64,000 nucleotides of DNA from Xylaria sp. FL1777 (GCA_022578965.1 MU400650.1:42620-106619), one strand, 5' to 3'; shown: positions 20,804 to 33,226, counted from the stretch's first letter. Notes: generated by a model not told the origin, from the letters alone. Made by a program: numbers and translations.

Positions 20804-21686
20804 TTAAAAGGGTGATTCGGCAGACGTCTCTCCGCTAGGGCCGTCTCTCGAGTTGAAGAGCGGAGAGAAGTAAAGCGTTTCCTCTTCTGATGGTGTTAAC
20901 GGAGTCAGTCCGAAGAGCTTGATTGCATTCTGCACAATCTTCAGTCGCTTTGCCCGCAAGACTGGATCTCTCCTCCTTTCGATCATCCTCCAGAAGGTTC
21001 GGTCAATCCACTCCTCATGTTGAGACGTGTTGTGAGGGCAGCGCAAATGGATGACAATGATTTTCTGAGCTGCTTTTACCTCAGGGAGGACGTTAATCCC
21101 GTACTGGTCTCGCTGATAACAAGTGAATTTGAATCCCATGTGAGAGTATTCGTTTAAATCTGTTTCTACCGCGTCATGCCAGGCACCGCTGACGACACAG
21201 TGTGCTACCCCATGCAGTCGAGTGTACATGACAAGACTAAATACCGCGTTTGGATACTCTGGAGACCGAATAGGACGCATTTTAGAATATGCCGACTCCT
21301 TATTAGATGATGTATACATCTGCCACTTGAATTCCCAACCTGTCTTAGAAATCAGGTTCTTGATTTGGGGGAATGTGAGAGATGTGTCGGGCAGATCGCC
21401 ATGCAAAGTATCGTGCCAGAACTCGTGAACGTCTCGATAGGCAAGAAGCTTGCTGATGGAGACAGAAACACAATTATTGAGGAACTGGTTCGGATTGAGA
21501 GTAGAAACTCCGATATCGTCGAGGGCCCGGCCAAAAGTTTCCAAATCGCCTTGAGTAGGCTCTACTTCCAAGCAATGAGTATTCGATGCTCCTAGGTGAA
21601 AGTTCGAATTTGGGAGGAGTGGATAGCTGGAACTAACCTGCCGTGACAGCGCTCCCGTCAGTCATTGTAGCGCTCCTATCAGTCAT
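20804..21686 (-). CDS. Accessory protein with a possible papain-like cysteine fold
   Basis: Two exons: 21686-21638 and 21591-20804, separated by a 46-bp intron (GTTAGT...CCTAG), giving 278 aa. The exon lengths sum to a multiple of three. The first exon encodes a tandem MTDRSATMTDGSA start. The core has LNNCVSVSISKLLAY (Cys57) at the start of a helix and GVAHCVVSGAW (His147) about 90 residues later. That order and spacing are what papain-like cysteine peptidases and glutamine deamidases use. A third catalytic residue (Asp or Asn) is not obvious. I do not recognise a named family, so this is inference from two motifs. No signal peptide, so the protein is probably intracellular. The neighbouring genes are accessory or cell-death related. 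Confidence 0.5.
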
Positions 21687-22340
21687 CGTCGCACTCCGGA
21701 TTGACAGGGGTCTGAGCTGAGTCGGTTGGGGGATAAGCCAGCTTTTGTCTATTCTCAGCGAATGGCAGGCTTCCATCTTCTATCTTCTTAACTCTTCAAG
21801 CCAAAGCAGACACACCAGCAAGTCAAATGCTAAGAGAAATGGCTATTGTTTCTTGTGTGATGTCGCCGCGTGCTAGAGAGTTTGTATGACTGCTGCGATA
21901 TAGATTGAGCTACCTAGATGATGATATGAGCAGGCGAACGCGGGACATCGCCATATAAGTAAAAGGCAGCTTTCTGGTCCGTGCACGACGGGCTCATCGC
22001 CGTTGCGCATTACTTTCATGGCTGTGCCCCAAGAATTGTTTACCTCTATTGCGATGAGACGGCAACGCATGATGTCACTCTTGTTTCAAGCCCGTCTATA
22101 AATCACTCTTTCTTAGCAAAGAAAGCATCACTTCCTGTAGCAAGCTCTCATAATCATTTATATTTCGCGGGCTCTCATACACTTTTCCACAGATAACACA
22201 ACATCCCGACCGACCGACGGCGCGAACTGATTAAGACGATGGCTCGAGTAGATCAAGCAGCGACTAAGCAGCAGCCTCCAATGTCAGTTTCTCAAATTGG
22301 ATCCGGTCCACTTAGATATTGGTACAGTTTTGACCTTTAA

Positions 22341-23765
22341 CCACATGACAGACATACAAACCCAACGGTCCCTAAAACAGAGGCGGCAGGGTCTCTTGGA
22401 TGCTTACAGAGCTCAGCGCGGTCTAAGCTGATGATCGAGAGTCGCCAACACGGTGCAAGTGTATTAAGGAGCAGCTCGTCCTATTTCTCTCGTGCAACGA
22501 ACCCCCCTGATTTACAGGTAAATATTGATATGTACTCTATTAAATGAAATCGCCAAGGGATCTTAGCAGAGTACCAGGTCGCACGATACGATTGGCGCTA
22601 TACCGGACATACACTCGTCGAGCTCGATGATGACAACGATAGCGACGATGACTCTACCCTTGGGTTGGAGGGACTCACGTTTGGTTGTAGTACTCCCCAA
22701 AATAACGGTGATGGGGTCGCGCAGACTACCACCCCGCCATCCAAGCGCGCCAAGTTGGACGATCAGAATTCTGTGAAGCTGGCATGCCCATTCATGAAGC
22801 ACGACCCTGAGCGATATCGCACTCACAGGTCTTGTGCGTGGTCTAGTTGGCCCACCGTTCATCGCGTCAAGTAAGCAATCGGCATGCCCATATCCAATGC
22901 AAAATAATAATGAGTGGTCGCCCCCGAAGGGAACATGTGTCGAGAAGGCACAGGATGCCAGAGAACAGGTGCAGCCGCTGCGGCCAAGATTTTAAGTCTC
23001 AGTCGGAACTATCTGAACACCAGCATGGCGATATCACTTGCACAATCGTGCCTCACTCCAATGATTGCATCAGTGAAGATCAACTCCGAATGCTGCAATC
23101 AAGAAAAGGACAGCGGACCATGTCTGAAGCGGATAAATGGGTCAAGATGTATTCGATCATTTTCCCAGACGGTGGTGTTGTTCCATTACCATGTAAAGCT
23201 GACTGTTCTCATTATATCTGCCCAGCGACTAATTTTTCCAGATCATGACCCGAGTGAAATGGTCGCTCAGGAACCGTCATGGCTTGTTGCACATGACCGT
23301 AGACTTCTCGGAAAGCTGCGCGATTACGCCGTTCATGAGAGACAGAGGCTCATCCAGCCTGGGGTAGATAAACTGTTAAACGACGCTAGAAATAACGAAC
23401 TTGACCGAGACAAAATCATGGAGTTCGCGCAAGGGCTCATTCAACAGGTGACTCGAGATTTTGAATCCAGAGGCACGCCATGCGATCCTGAGATGTCATC
23501 AACGAGACATTCCCCCGAACAGAGCGATTCTGTATCGAGAACCCTGGGCAGAGGAAACTCGCTTGGACTTGACCTAACTCTACCTCAGCCCGACGCTCCC
23601 AATCAGTATCATGTGGGTACGTCTCCAGTATTGCAGCCCATGGGTCAGATAGAGGATTTCTTTACAAGTGAGCTTGACGGCTTTGAGTTTGTGTTCCACA
23701 ACTTCGAACCGTTGTCATTTCCATTAGACGGCGAAAACCTTTCCTACCCAGAAGAGCAAACCTAA
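22341..23765 (+). CDS. C2H2/C2HC-type zinc-finger-containing fungal protein (5' end unresolved)
   Basis: The certain exons are 22569-22870, 22930-23192 and 23242-23765, with introns of 59 bp (GTAAGC...GAAG) and 49 bp (GTAAAG...TCCAG). The first junction restores TVHRVKEHVSRRHR, the hallmark of a large fungal family that also carries ACPFMKHDPERY before it and a CSRCGQDF...H...C finger after it. Upstream, an open stretch 22341-22517 ending at a GTAAAT donor may be another exon, and an ATG at 22239 may begin the gene, but I could not join them cleanly. Residues before the finger are acidic and contain a PPSKRAK basic patch, a possible nuclear signal. The C-terminus is acidic and hydrophobic, like an activation region. 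Function is unknown; nucleic-acid binding is inferred. Confidence 0.7.
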
Positions 23766-24119
23766 AGTTTACGAGAAGATGTGTTCTCAATTTAAATGGA
23801 GGGGGAGGGGAGGGGAGCTTAACGATGAACAAATATACAATGTTCCTTGCGAAACATACAATCTAGCCATTTTTTTAGACTAGGTGATATATGAAAAGCA
23901 GGCCCATTTAGTCACTCAGCTACTACCCCAATCCATTCCAACCTCACCCCCCCTATGCACTCGGCTTCATTAGTTTGTGTCATTGTGATTTATGAACTTA
24001 TCCTCGAAGACCCTTTTCTCCTAAAAGGATAAACAGTCTGTTACTTGAACATCAAAGAAGCAGCCGATGTGTTCGTAGTTGTCTATACAATATGTGCTAA
24101 ATCTAATACCTGGACCTAC

Positions 24120-26194
24120 CTAAGTAAGCACAAAGGGATTGGCTAGGTAATGCTCGATTACTTTTCTTTGCCTAGATTTCATCATATCTTTGACCTGGTC
24201 TTTTCTGCCGAATGCCCCGGACATCCGCTCGGTAATCTCTTCGATAATCTCTTCGTCAACCTCTTCGCTCATCTCTTTGATAATCTCCTCCTTAGTATTC
24301 CCTATGACGTTGTCCATAAACGCTTTTAATTCAGCAACACGCTTCCCCAGTTCTGCGTTTCTTGTGTCGGAGCTGTGCTGCATTGCATCCAGTTCCGTAT
24401 CCGTCCACTTCTGGAGTAGCACGAGCTCCCGCCCCAGTTCTCGGTAACGATCGCCAGCCTTGGGAAATTCCCTGACGGGATAGTCTGTTTGTGAAGCGTC
24501 TTTAGGATTGAATTGCACATTGAACCAGTGCATGAGATGTTCCCAGACAGAGCGCGACACTATAGGAAGTTTCCAGACAATATCGTCAGATAATGGATCA
24601 GGAATGTGGGTATCACGGAGAGTCTTGCATGGTTTCACGAGTCGTTCGCTAGCCAGAAACCGCACTGTAAAATGCATATATTCATTCGAATCGTTGCTTT
24701 CGTTGTTTAGCTCTTCATTTGAAAGCTCCTGGAAGCCTCTCTTAGTCCAGAATTGGCGGCGCGGTTGACGGCAATCCACACCGCCGAACCTGTATAGGAG
24801 TGACAATGTATCCTTCGATTTAATCTGAAGTCGCACTATAAACTTGTTAGCCAAAACCAATAAGCCTAGCCCAAAGAAACTGGCCAAAGGATAGTATAAG
24901 ACAGTGCCACTCAGCATGGCTCCATCCTCCACAAAGTATAGTCGGCTATGGCATAGACTTACCTTCGTCATCAACGACACACCAGTTCGAAACTCCCAAA
25001 TGTGGACACCAAAAATTATTGACATTCATATCTACGAATGTCCATAGCCTAGCCAGCATCCACGCCAGTGGAAAATGAGCAAGACCTTCACCATGAGTTC
25101 CGCCGCCGATATCACTATGATACCCCATAAACCAGCATTGCTCGAGGCGCTGAGTGGCGCCATTCGCTGTGCCATGGTCTCCATTTGGTCGTCTCCAGAC
25201 CATGGGGAGAAATGACCGTCGGCGGTCATGAAGCGATAGTGCCTGGAAGGCATTTTTTATTCCTGGGTTAAAATCGGAGTGAATGAACCCAAGCTTCTTA
25301 CTCTTCCTGGGACGTAGGAACCCTAGTCTGGGTACGATAGTACCTAGAGCCGCAACCGTATCCCATACCGCACACACTTCGATTTGAATTCCCCGACGAA
25401 CCACCTTCTTGCTTGCTGTTTGAATACTCTTGCGCAGGTCCTCCCGATTCATACGTCCCTCCACCCATACCTTTCCTTTCTCTTGAGATATTATCTGCAC
25501 TAAATGCATCTTTGTGGTACGTCCTACCCCTTCCTCATCAGTGCTCATATCCAATTCGAACCATTCGAACTTCTCTGCATAGTTATCGAAGTTCGTATTG
25601 TCGGGTGTATTGAAGAATCCCGTTCCATTTTCACCATCGTGTCGCCACATGTCGTAAATTTCTCGTACATAGTAGACGCCGAACTTGGTGAGAATACCAA
25701 TCCTGCACACAAGATCTGCAATGCACCGGACTATGAATGCGCCTCTAGAGAACCCAATTAGGATGATCTTATCCTCGATCGTCTGGTAATTATGGCATAT
25801 AAAGCTGTAGCCTTCAATTATCTTCTCCTGGACGCCTTTGAATCAACAAGAATTAGTATACCTACTTATACAATATCGAAAAAACATCACTCTACCACCC
25901 AAGATCTGGTGTACACATACCTCTTCCAATACCTAGATTATATGAATTCAAGGGATTCCATTCGCTCTCTTCCCCAGTCCCAATGCCTGGCATATAGTGA
26001 ACGACTTGCGGAATGCCCCTGAGTGAGATGGGGTTGATACATCGCGCAATCCGTGCTACATTGGTCGGCGGGCTTTTGTTGTCTCCTTTAAAAGCTGTGC
26101 AGGCTGTTCCATCACAGCAGAGAATGATTACCTTTTTTGAGGAGGTGTCTGATTTGTGCGAGTAGTCCGAAGTTGAGGGCGATGAGTTGCTCAT
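24120..26194 (-). CDS. DUF2235 (Tle1-like) alpha/beta hydrolase with C-terminal membrane segment and coiled coil
   Basis: Three exons: 26194-25921, 25838-24963 and 24919-24120. Introns are 82 bp (GTATGT...CAAAG) and 43 bp (GTAAGT...TGGAG). The exons sum to 649 aa. The N-terminus has VIILCCDGT, the first-strand motif of DUF2235, and Ser121 lies in GFSRGAF, the G-x-S-R-G nucleophile elbow shared with bacterial type VI phospholipase effectors Tle1. Later motifs include AVWDTVAALG and WFMGYHSDIGGG, which supply the Asp/His part of the active site. After the hydrolase, a hydrophobic stretch (LASFFGLGLLVLAN) is followed by a long charged helical region predicted to be coiled coil. A lipid-hydrolysing or peptidoglycan-independent esterase role is inferred from family. 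It is transcribed away from the SesB-like gene at 27452. Confidence 0.85.
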
Positions 26195-27451
26195 ATTGGT
26201 TATTTGCTTTCCTGTGAATAATGTATACCTAGCCGTAGTCTCGCTTTCAAGCTGACGGACGCAGCATTCAAAGTTTTAACCACCAGGCTTTAATGTAATT
26301 TATTTATATCTATTCAATGGCGGGGAAAAGCGGTCTATGAACTTGATAGATAATTGTATATGCATACGTAGCCGACAGTTCCGCTATGCTACCTAGGTAG
26401 TCTACACGTAGGTCTGTCTTATCGCTACCAATTGTAAATATGGCTATGCTCTAATGCATATCTACTTAGCCGCCGGGACACTAATTATACAGTAGGATGG
26501 GACACTGATCTGTCAGTGCAATTCTTTGCGATACACACCTATCAGCTGGCCTGTTTCCGCCACGCTGTACACCCACCAATATTCAAAGAGGCGCAAAAAT
26601 CACACCTGATAGCAGGTTTTTGGTTGGAAAAGCGGGAAATCCCGGAGCCAGTCATGTTTCTCACGAATATGGACTTTACATAACGGTATTACTTCAAGTC
26701 GGTGGCCAGGTAGAACGAGAACACCCTTATTAGTAGTGGTCCAATAGCATCTACATCTCGTCAGTAGCCATTTCAGTATTACTGCATTTAAGAGCGCTCT
26801 GTCGTAGGCGAATACGGATATCAAGGCTAAAATGAAGCACTTTACCAAGATCTTAACTGGGTATGAATAAGTTGTCCTCCCAACTACCACTATGTTAACT
26901 TCTTACCATTTCAGAGCTCGTCTCTTTACCTAATAGCCATTATCATGGTACATATGGGTGCTGTGAGATCCTTTATAGCATAATCTAGTCGAAGCAGCAA
27001 AATAGATGGCGTAGGTGAAACTATATATTACTATTCGGGAAGTATAATAAGCCATGGCCTCCCGTGGGTCGCTTAGATCCCTCTGCTACCATCTTATTAT
27101 TTATATATTTAAATTATCCTTTCTTCATATCAGTTCTAGTACTAATATGGTATTTTTGTCAGTTATCTCTGTTTAGGTAAGCCTCCCTTACGTCTATCAA
27201 GCAAGCGTGGTTGGTACCATTTCTTTCTTTCCCTCCCCCCTCCTTCAAGCCCAGCCGTGGATAAGTTTCAGTGTTAACCCAAAAGACGTTTTTATCAAAC
27301 TTCAACACATCATTCATAATCATATTCCTAGTAAACCAAAGGTGTATATTAAAGACATACGGCATCTTACCTTCCTCCACAGTCCTAGTCTATTCAATAT
27401 TGGGATACGACCGTGTAGAGTCTCCAACGACATTCGGTAACAGTACCAACC
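26195..27451. other. Divergent intergenic region
   Basis: 1.26 kb AT-rich DNA between the divergent DUF2235 and SesB-like genes, so it likely holds both promoters. Short TAGGTAG motifs occur near 26390-26412. No gene supported. Confidence 0.5.
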
Positions 27452-29097
27452 ATGTCTAATCACTCGTCGCATGTTCCTCGATCTGTCCGGGGGCCAGAAG
27501 GCCGTGACGACTCAGCACATGAGCCGTCAAGCATGGCGATACTTATACCTTGGAAAACGACCAAGGGTAAGGTCGCGGTTAAGTATGTGCTCCTATCACA
27601 CTCTGAATATGCCTCCCTAGTCTCTTGTCATAGCTAATCAATTGAATAATTTTGTAGCTTTGTCTTCGTCCTTGATTACCATCTACGCTCCGACGATAAG
27701 ACCGACCTGAATGAGCCACCGCCCGGCCTGCCGTTTATGGACGGAAAAGATTATCCAGAGTCTAGTATCTACAACTTCGAATATCCAACTCAGAATTCGA
27801 AAACCATGAAAGACCTTCTTGATCCGGATAAGCTCCTAAAACATGCGGATGACCTACTTAAGTCCATAAGCGCCGCTGGAAATGGTCACAATGAGGAGTC
27901 CGACATTATCTTGGTAGGATATGGCTATGGAGGACTAATTAGCGAACGGGTGAGTGTATAAATGCATCATCGTACACTTGTACTACACTATATCACCGAT
28001 ATGGATAACTAAGTACTGCGTTTGCGCAGGCAACGCTGCTAGCCAAAGATAGAGGAGACAAATTGCAGATAGATGGAGTGATCCTACTTGGCACGCCACA
28101 TTTCAAAGCTGGGTTGAAACAATGGGCGATCATATGTGCCGGGAAACCCCACAACGAAGAAATGAAGAAGGGCATAGCCGATACACCCGAAGAGCAAAAT
28201 TGGAAAGATTACGAGGGACAACTGGACAAGCTCATAAAAAACCAAGATAAATTCTGCAATGTTTGCTCTAATTCAAACAGAACTGTCAACGTTGTTTGCT
28301 GCTTCGCCGGTGTTTCGGGACCGCCAAGGGAATCTAAACAAGTGCGTATCACATATCATCTTCATATCTAGCACTGTTAGAGTTTCCTCATATTCTAACT
28401 AAGAGCCACATAGTCATTATCCGCTGAGTGGTCCCTATTATCCCGCTTTGACGCAGTGCGCATGCCCTCCACATACACCCAATTAATTGCATTCACCGAA
28501 GTCGTTAGCTACTCCGATGTTGATAAGCGAGTCAAACGGTGGCTACTTCGGGGTAGGAAAAAAATTGCGGCGAGAGAACCCAATGCAAAAGCTATAGACG
28601 ACAAGGTCAATTCTGCCTTAAGGTCCATAGGAAGGGGCAATGCAACAAGGATAAACTGGATATACCCGGCGAAACTTGATCAATCCATCACTGTCGGAGC
28701 AATTATAACCAAGAAAGATGAATTCATCAACCTTATCGCTTCCGCAGCTCTCATTGATCCTCAGGGGACCTCCAAAGCTACGGTTGGCTTTACTGAGAGT
28801 TCCGGGAGTTTAGAAATTGAACAACTTACCACGCAGAGTGCTTGGGACTACCTCAAAAAGGCGGGGAAGCTAGAGGATGTTCGGAAATGTTTCAGCAACT
28901 CAGAGACGAAAGATATCGTCTATCTCGTTATAGGCACTGAAACCGAGCACAGCGAGGCAAAGGATACCAGTAGCTCGTCAGGCGTGTTATCGGGCACTTC
29001 TAACCGCTCAAGGGAGCAAGCCTCGCTGTCGCAAGAAGGTTCTCGCGTGGTAGGGCTACAGTTACGTCTTGTGAGGTTCACTCTACGACGTAGTTAG
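27452..29097 (+). CDS. SesB-like alpha/beta-hydrolase protein lacking the nucleophile serine
   Basis: Four exons: 27452-27582, 27658-27949, 28030-28341 and 28414-29097, with canonical introns of 75, 80 and 72 bp, giving 472 aa. Residues ~44-260 match the SesB-type lipase/hydrolase fold found at the N-terminus of many fungal NACHT receptors: a FVFVLDYHLRSD start, a nucleophile-elbow position, then DGVILLGTPHF. The elbow, normally G-H-S-x-G, reads GYGYG (residues 131-135), so the nucleophile Ser is Gly133 and catalysis is unlikely. Residues ~330-440 form a second region with SITVGAIITKKDEF and IVYLVIGTETE, which I cannot name with confidence. There is no NTPase domain. It could be a stand-alone effector, decoy or regulator of a cell-death system. 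Confidence 0.65.
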
Positions 29098-29305
29098 GTA
29101 GATTTGAGTAGAGTCTATTGCGATCATTGATATAAGTTGTTGTAACTACGGCCGCTCTTAACGTTATGAACAGATTAGTATTACACCTTCTCACGGCTAT
29201 TACTTGCTCTGCAGGGAGAACGCACAAGTTGTAATAGTCATCTGGAAATAGGATACACTACCGAAGACCTTCCATGCTGATAGTTTATCGATGGTTCTCT
29301 ATCGC

Positions 29306-31017
29306 TCATCTTTCTTTGACCGGATGGAGTAACATAGGCGGCAACTGTGCGCCCTTCACGTACGCATCCCACACATTCTGGGCACCATGCCCAGTAAACC
29401 AATAGCTCGCCTCCCTCCACGGCCCCCTGATCCAGCCCTTGTTAGTGTACAGCAGCGAAGGCAGCCTCCCCCCAGCTTTGTTACTCGACGGCCCCTTATG
29501 GATATTCGCATCCAGATCCTCCGTCTTTATCACCCCGCCGAAAGCAATAGGATGTGGCACCGTCACGGCCTTCAGCCCGTGCAGGAGCGCAAACGTCTCC
29601 AACGTCGCCTCGCTGACGAGCCACTGCCCGCGCTCCCGCTGCGCCTCGTGGACGAGCTGTAGAAGCCGTCGCGACGACCGCGTGATGCTGATGATGGACA
29701 GGCGCCGCGGCGTCGCCTGCCGTTCCGAGAATCCGTAGATGTCGTCCTCGTAGACCCAGTCCGTGCCTATCGGGTCGATCGTGGGCATGAAATTGATCAA
29801 GTCGGCTTCTTCGCCCACGCCCCAGTCTATCTCGGATCGAGACGGCGGCAGTGGTCCCTGGGGCTCGAAGTCCCGGGTGTACACTGGGCCCCAAATGCCC
29901 GTGTCGCCGATTTCGGCCTCGACCACTCGGGTCATGTTCTCGTATGAGTTATGGAGGGCAGGTATATAGAAGCGCCCGTTGCGCTCCCAGAGATTGCGTC
30001 GGCATTGTGCCCGGGCAAAAGCTGTTGCCGACTGTAAGGTGTCGTGGACGTGGCTCGTGAAGCGTAGGTCCATTTCTAGTTGCCAGATATATTCGTACTC
30101 TGGGAACTTGTGAGAGAATATCTGGAGAGCTTGATACATTTGATCCTGCGCTCTGGAGAGTACATGACTTGTTAGTCTTCCTGTAACTATCGAAACTCAG
30201 TTGATTCTCTGCTTACCCATGCTCTGGTACAGCCGGGTACCATGCTTTTAGTGTTCTTTCATTGTATAAGAGGGCAGTGTCACGGAATTCGCTCGGCACA
30301 AACTTCCGCATCATTTCATCGTATGTGATGTCGTCTTCCTCTAGACGGACGCTAGGATCTTTGATGTTGACCAGGAAGAATACTCTGTAATTGTTCTTGC
30401 GTTGGAGGGAAGACTCTGCGATAAGGGCACGGAGCCATGCCAATCTATTCTCAGTGTACTCGTAATTGTCCCACGTTCTTAACACGATAGCAACTTTCCC
30501 TCCCTCTGTTAGTGATTCGTGTCTCCCGCCATTTTCCAAATTTGGAGGCAAACGCCATTGCCGGCGGAAAATCTCCTCGTAGTAAGACAGTTCATCTTCT
30601 TCTGAAGCACACCGACTCTGTACTTGACCTGGGTAAAAGCATGTCAGAATAACTAATGGCTAGGAGATCCAACAATATTAACATACCCCATCTCACATCA
30701 GACCAGTTTCGACCAGTCACTGTCCGGTATTGATCTAGCCGAGTGCTAGCTCGTAAACATTCGTGCGGGTTGCCTAATATAGTCGTATCTCCCACATGTG
30801 TTGTATCTATGGTGCCATGACAGGCTTCATAGGGCTGCAAATCTAGTCTGGTAGAAGGGTTTGACCAAATACTACACGTCGTAGACCCCGTTATAGGGAG
30901 CGAGACCACTCGAGTGCTCCTTCTCATAAGTAAATAATGATATGTGAGTGAAGCAACCACTATAAAACTGATAATTGTAGTCAATATTATACGCTGTGTT
31001 ATGGGTAGATGATGCAT
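29306..31017 (-). CDS. DUF3405 type II membrane protein
   Basis: Three exons: 31017-30687, 30628-30217 and 30152-29306 (introns 58 bp and 64 bp), giving 529 aa. The junctions restore WGQVQSRC and EHGAQDQMYQAL. A single N-terminal membrane segment at about residues 10-31 is followed by a luminal domain of the fungal DUF3405 family, with AIVLRTWDNYEYTENR, YIWQLEMDLRFTSH and YWFTGHGAQNVWD. The LEMDLR motif resembles the acidic site of glycosyltransferase-like folds, and a Golgi/secretory glycosyltransferase role is often guessed for the family, but it is unproven. The gene sits head-to-tail behind the possible membrane fragment at 31076-31376. Confidence 0.85.
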
Positions 31018-31075
31018 GACAAAAGTGAGTATGAGACCAGTTCTAAGGGATCGAGAGGCACCCAGGAAGTGTCGA

Positions 31076-31376
31076 CTAGTTTACTTTTGGCTTGCCCTTG
31101 TGAAACAAAAAAGAGGCTGCTGATATTGCCGTTTCAATCGGGCCAACAACAATCATGACGTAGGCGCCGTAATACAAGCAAAATGATAAACGCTGGATGA
31201 AGTTGTCCTCAGATAGGCTCGTCCCAAAATCTAACACCGGTACACACAGAAATGAAAAGAAATCATATAGACCACGAAGACCCAACATATTTTTCTGCCG
31301 ATTGACCCATAATGCGGAATTACGATGCTGTACGCGCGTTGTCAGGACTAAAAGAAGTGGACAGGGGTATAATGCT
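31076..31376 (-). pseudogene. Fragment or last exon of a membrane protein
   Basis: An open frame of ~100 codons without an ATG at its start, beginning just after a possible acceptor (TTTTAAG) and ending at a stop at 31076. It has three hydrophobic segments (LYPCPLLLVL, LYDFFSFLCVPVL, LYYGAYVMIVVG). It may be the last exon of a gene whose earlier exons lie in 31400-31750, where short coding-like pieces occur, or a truncated relic. No family recognised. Confidence 0.3.
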
Positions 31377-32717
31377 TAAAATAGGTAAAGGGCTGGGTCG
31401 TTGAGGCTGCACATTGGGGTCTTGTTCATTCGAGTTAGCAACTCAGATATATATCTTCACAATTTTATCTTAGGATCTGGAATCACCTACGTTAGAGATC
31501 CTCGAAAAGCTTGTGCGGTATTTGCATCCCTTTCATTTCCTTACCTAGATATTTTCAAGTCAGTGTGAAGGCGCTCGACATCCCGGAGGGCGTCTAGTCA
31601 GATTTTCTATGTTCATCCCCAATGCTTATATCATAGTTCAATCATGACGAATCTTGAGCTACTTACCATAACTCTTACTCTCATCGGCCCCCATTTCTTT
31701 CTTACCTACTTTCAACGGCTTTGTAAAAGACAACGCATGCCCCCAGTAACGTAGTGAATCATCGGAACTAGATATGACTGAAAGATAACGATACACAAGA
31801 GCAAGGCAACTGCCAATCTGAGCAAGGTTTTATAGTCTCCTCTTATAATTCCTCTTATTGTCCGTAGTAGAAGCACTATGTAGTTCCCCAAGTGCTAGAT
31901 AGAGGGAGAGTTATATGAATTGAAAAAGAAGTAACAAATGACATGGGTTATACAATACGTTGGGGAATCTATCTCAAGTCGTAATCTTCGTTAGCTTTTA
32001 CCGTTCGATTAGGTCCATTATTGGGTGGATGGATCTGTTGATGTATTCTTGTGCATATTATGTCGATGGGGTACGTAAGCACCTGTATAAGCTCGGGTAT
32101 CTGTCCTTTTGATCAATCCACATCTTGTTTATGTGAAAGTCTGAAACATACTTACCCAGATTCTCAATCACCTACTTACTTATTTAATCATACTTAGATA
32201 CCTCATATAGTCCTAACTGCCCAGGTAGGTTATGGTGATAACGTGACAAAAAGGACGTCCGAGTAGACGCAAGTAGGTATTGGATACAAGGAACAATATT
32301 TCTAAATTCCGTTCTATTAGTAGTTAGCAAATGCTCTTAATAATAGTATCCATTTGCAGCTGGTCCTTGCGGCTGAAACCACTGGAAACAACTGCCCACG
32401 CCACGTGGCATATGACGAAGCTAGCGGGGCATAACTTGACAAGTACCTAGCATGTACCTGCCTTGATTATAAGCTTATTCTACAGAACTCTCATTTTATA
32501 TGAATTGGAAGTAGATATACAATACAGAAACTAAGACTTGTAAATAATACCAGGCGCCCCAGCCAACGTTGAGTAAAGCCCAATACGACAAACTGCGACC
32601 TTTGGTTTTACCTTTGATTTTATCTTTGGCTGGCAAAGCGAGATGGTGTTTAACCTGTACCTAGTGCCGGTCCGACACAGCCTACACGTGTCAAGTGTTG
32701 CTGTTGGTCATTCTGAA
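31377..32717. other. Spacer with possible relic exons
   Basis: Short coding-like pieces on the minus strand (for example a piece containing DVERLHTDLKI near 31590) suggest decayed exons, but no gene model holds. The rest is AT-rich. Confidence 0.3.
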
Positions 32718-33226
32718 CGCGCGAAAATGTCCCACCCTACGCCTCGTCCGCCATTCCACCTTCCAACGTACCATCGAAGTCAACCTTCCAAGAGCGAGCC
32801 GACTTATCCCTTTTCAGGAGTTCCTTGACAGCAGAGCTCGCCCACGCTATTGCCCTGGCCTTTGTCGTGCGAAATAAGGCTCAAGAGTGTTGCGATGTCT
32901 TGGAATCATTCTTCGGCGGACCTATGCCACTGCCCGAGCCTGGCACGTCGCCTGATACCATCTATTCATCATTGGAGCTGTGCGCCCGTACGTCCAGACG
33001 GGAAAAGGATTCAGACGAAGGCATGGCTAAGGCTATCTCGGCTGCAACACTTACACGTCTTGTCTGTTGCAGGGCTGAGGCTGCCACGATCCTAGACGAA
33101 CCGGGTGCACCACAGTGGTGGCGTACGGCGATGGCCCTGTACGATGCTTTCTTTGCTGGTAAGCCTCCAATTTCAGGACTAGAAAGAATATGCGCTTTTG
33201 ACTTGTATCGATACCGCGATAATTAA
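32718..33226 (+). CDS. Hypothetical protein fragment, GC-rich
   Basis: An open frame of about 169 codons with balanced amino-acid use (AHAIALAFVVRNKAQECC, WWRTAMALYDAFFAGK) but no ATG at its beginning. An ATG in another frame at 32728 (MSHPTPRPPF) could start a first exon if an unseen intron or a one-base shift joins them. Its base composition differs from the AT-rich surroundings. No family recognised. It could be a gene relic. Confidence 0.3.
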
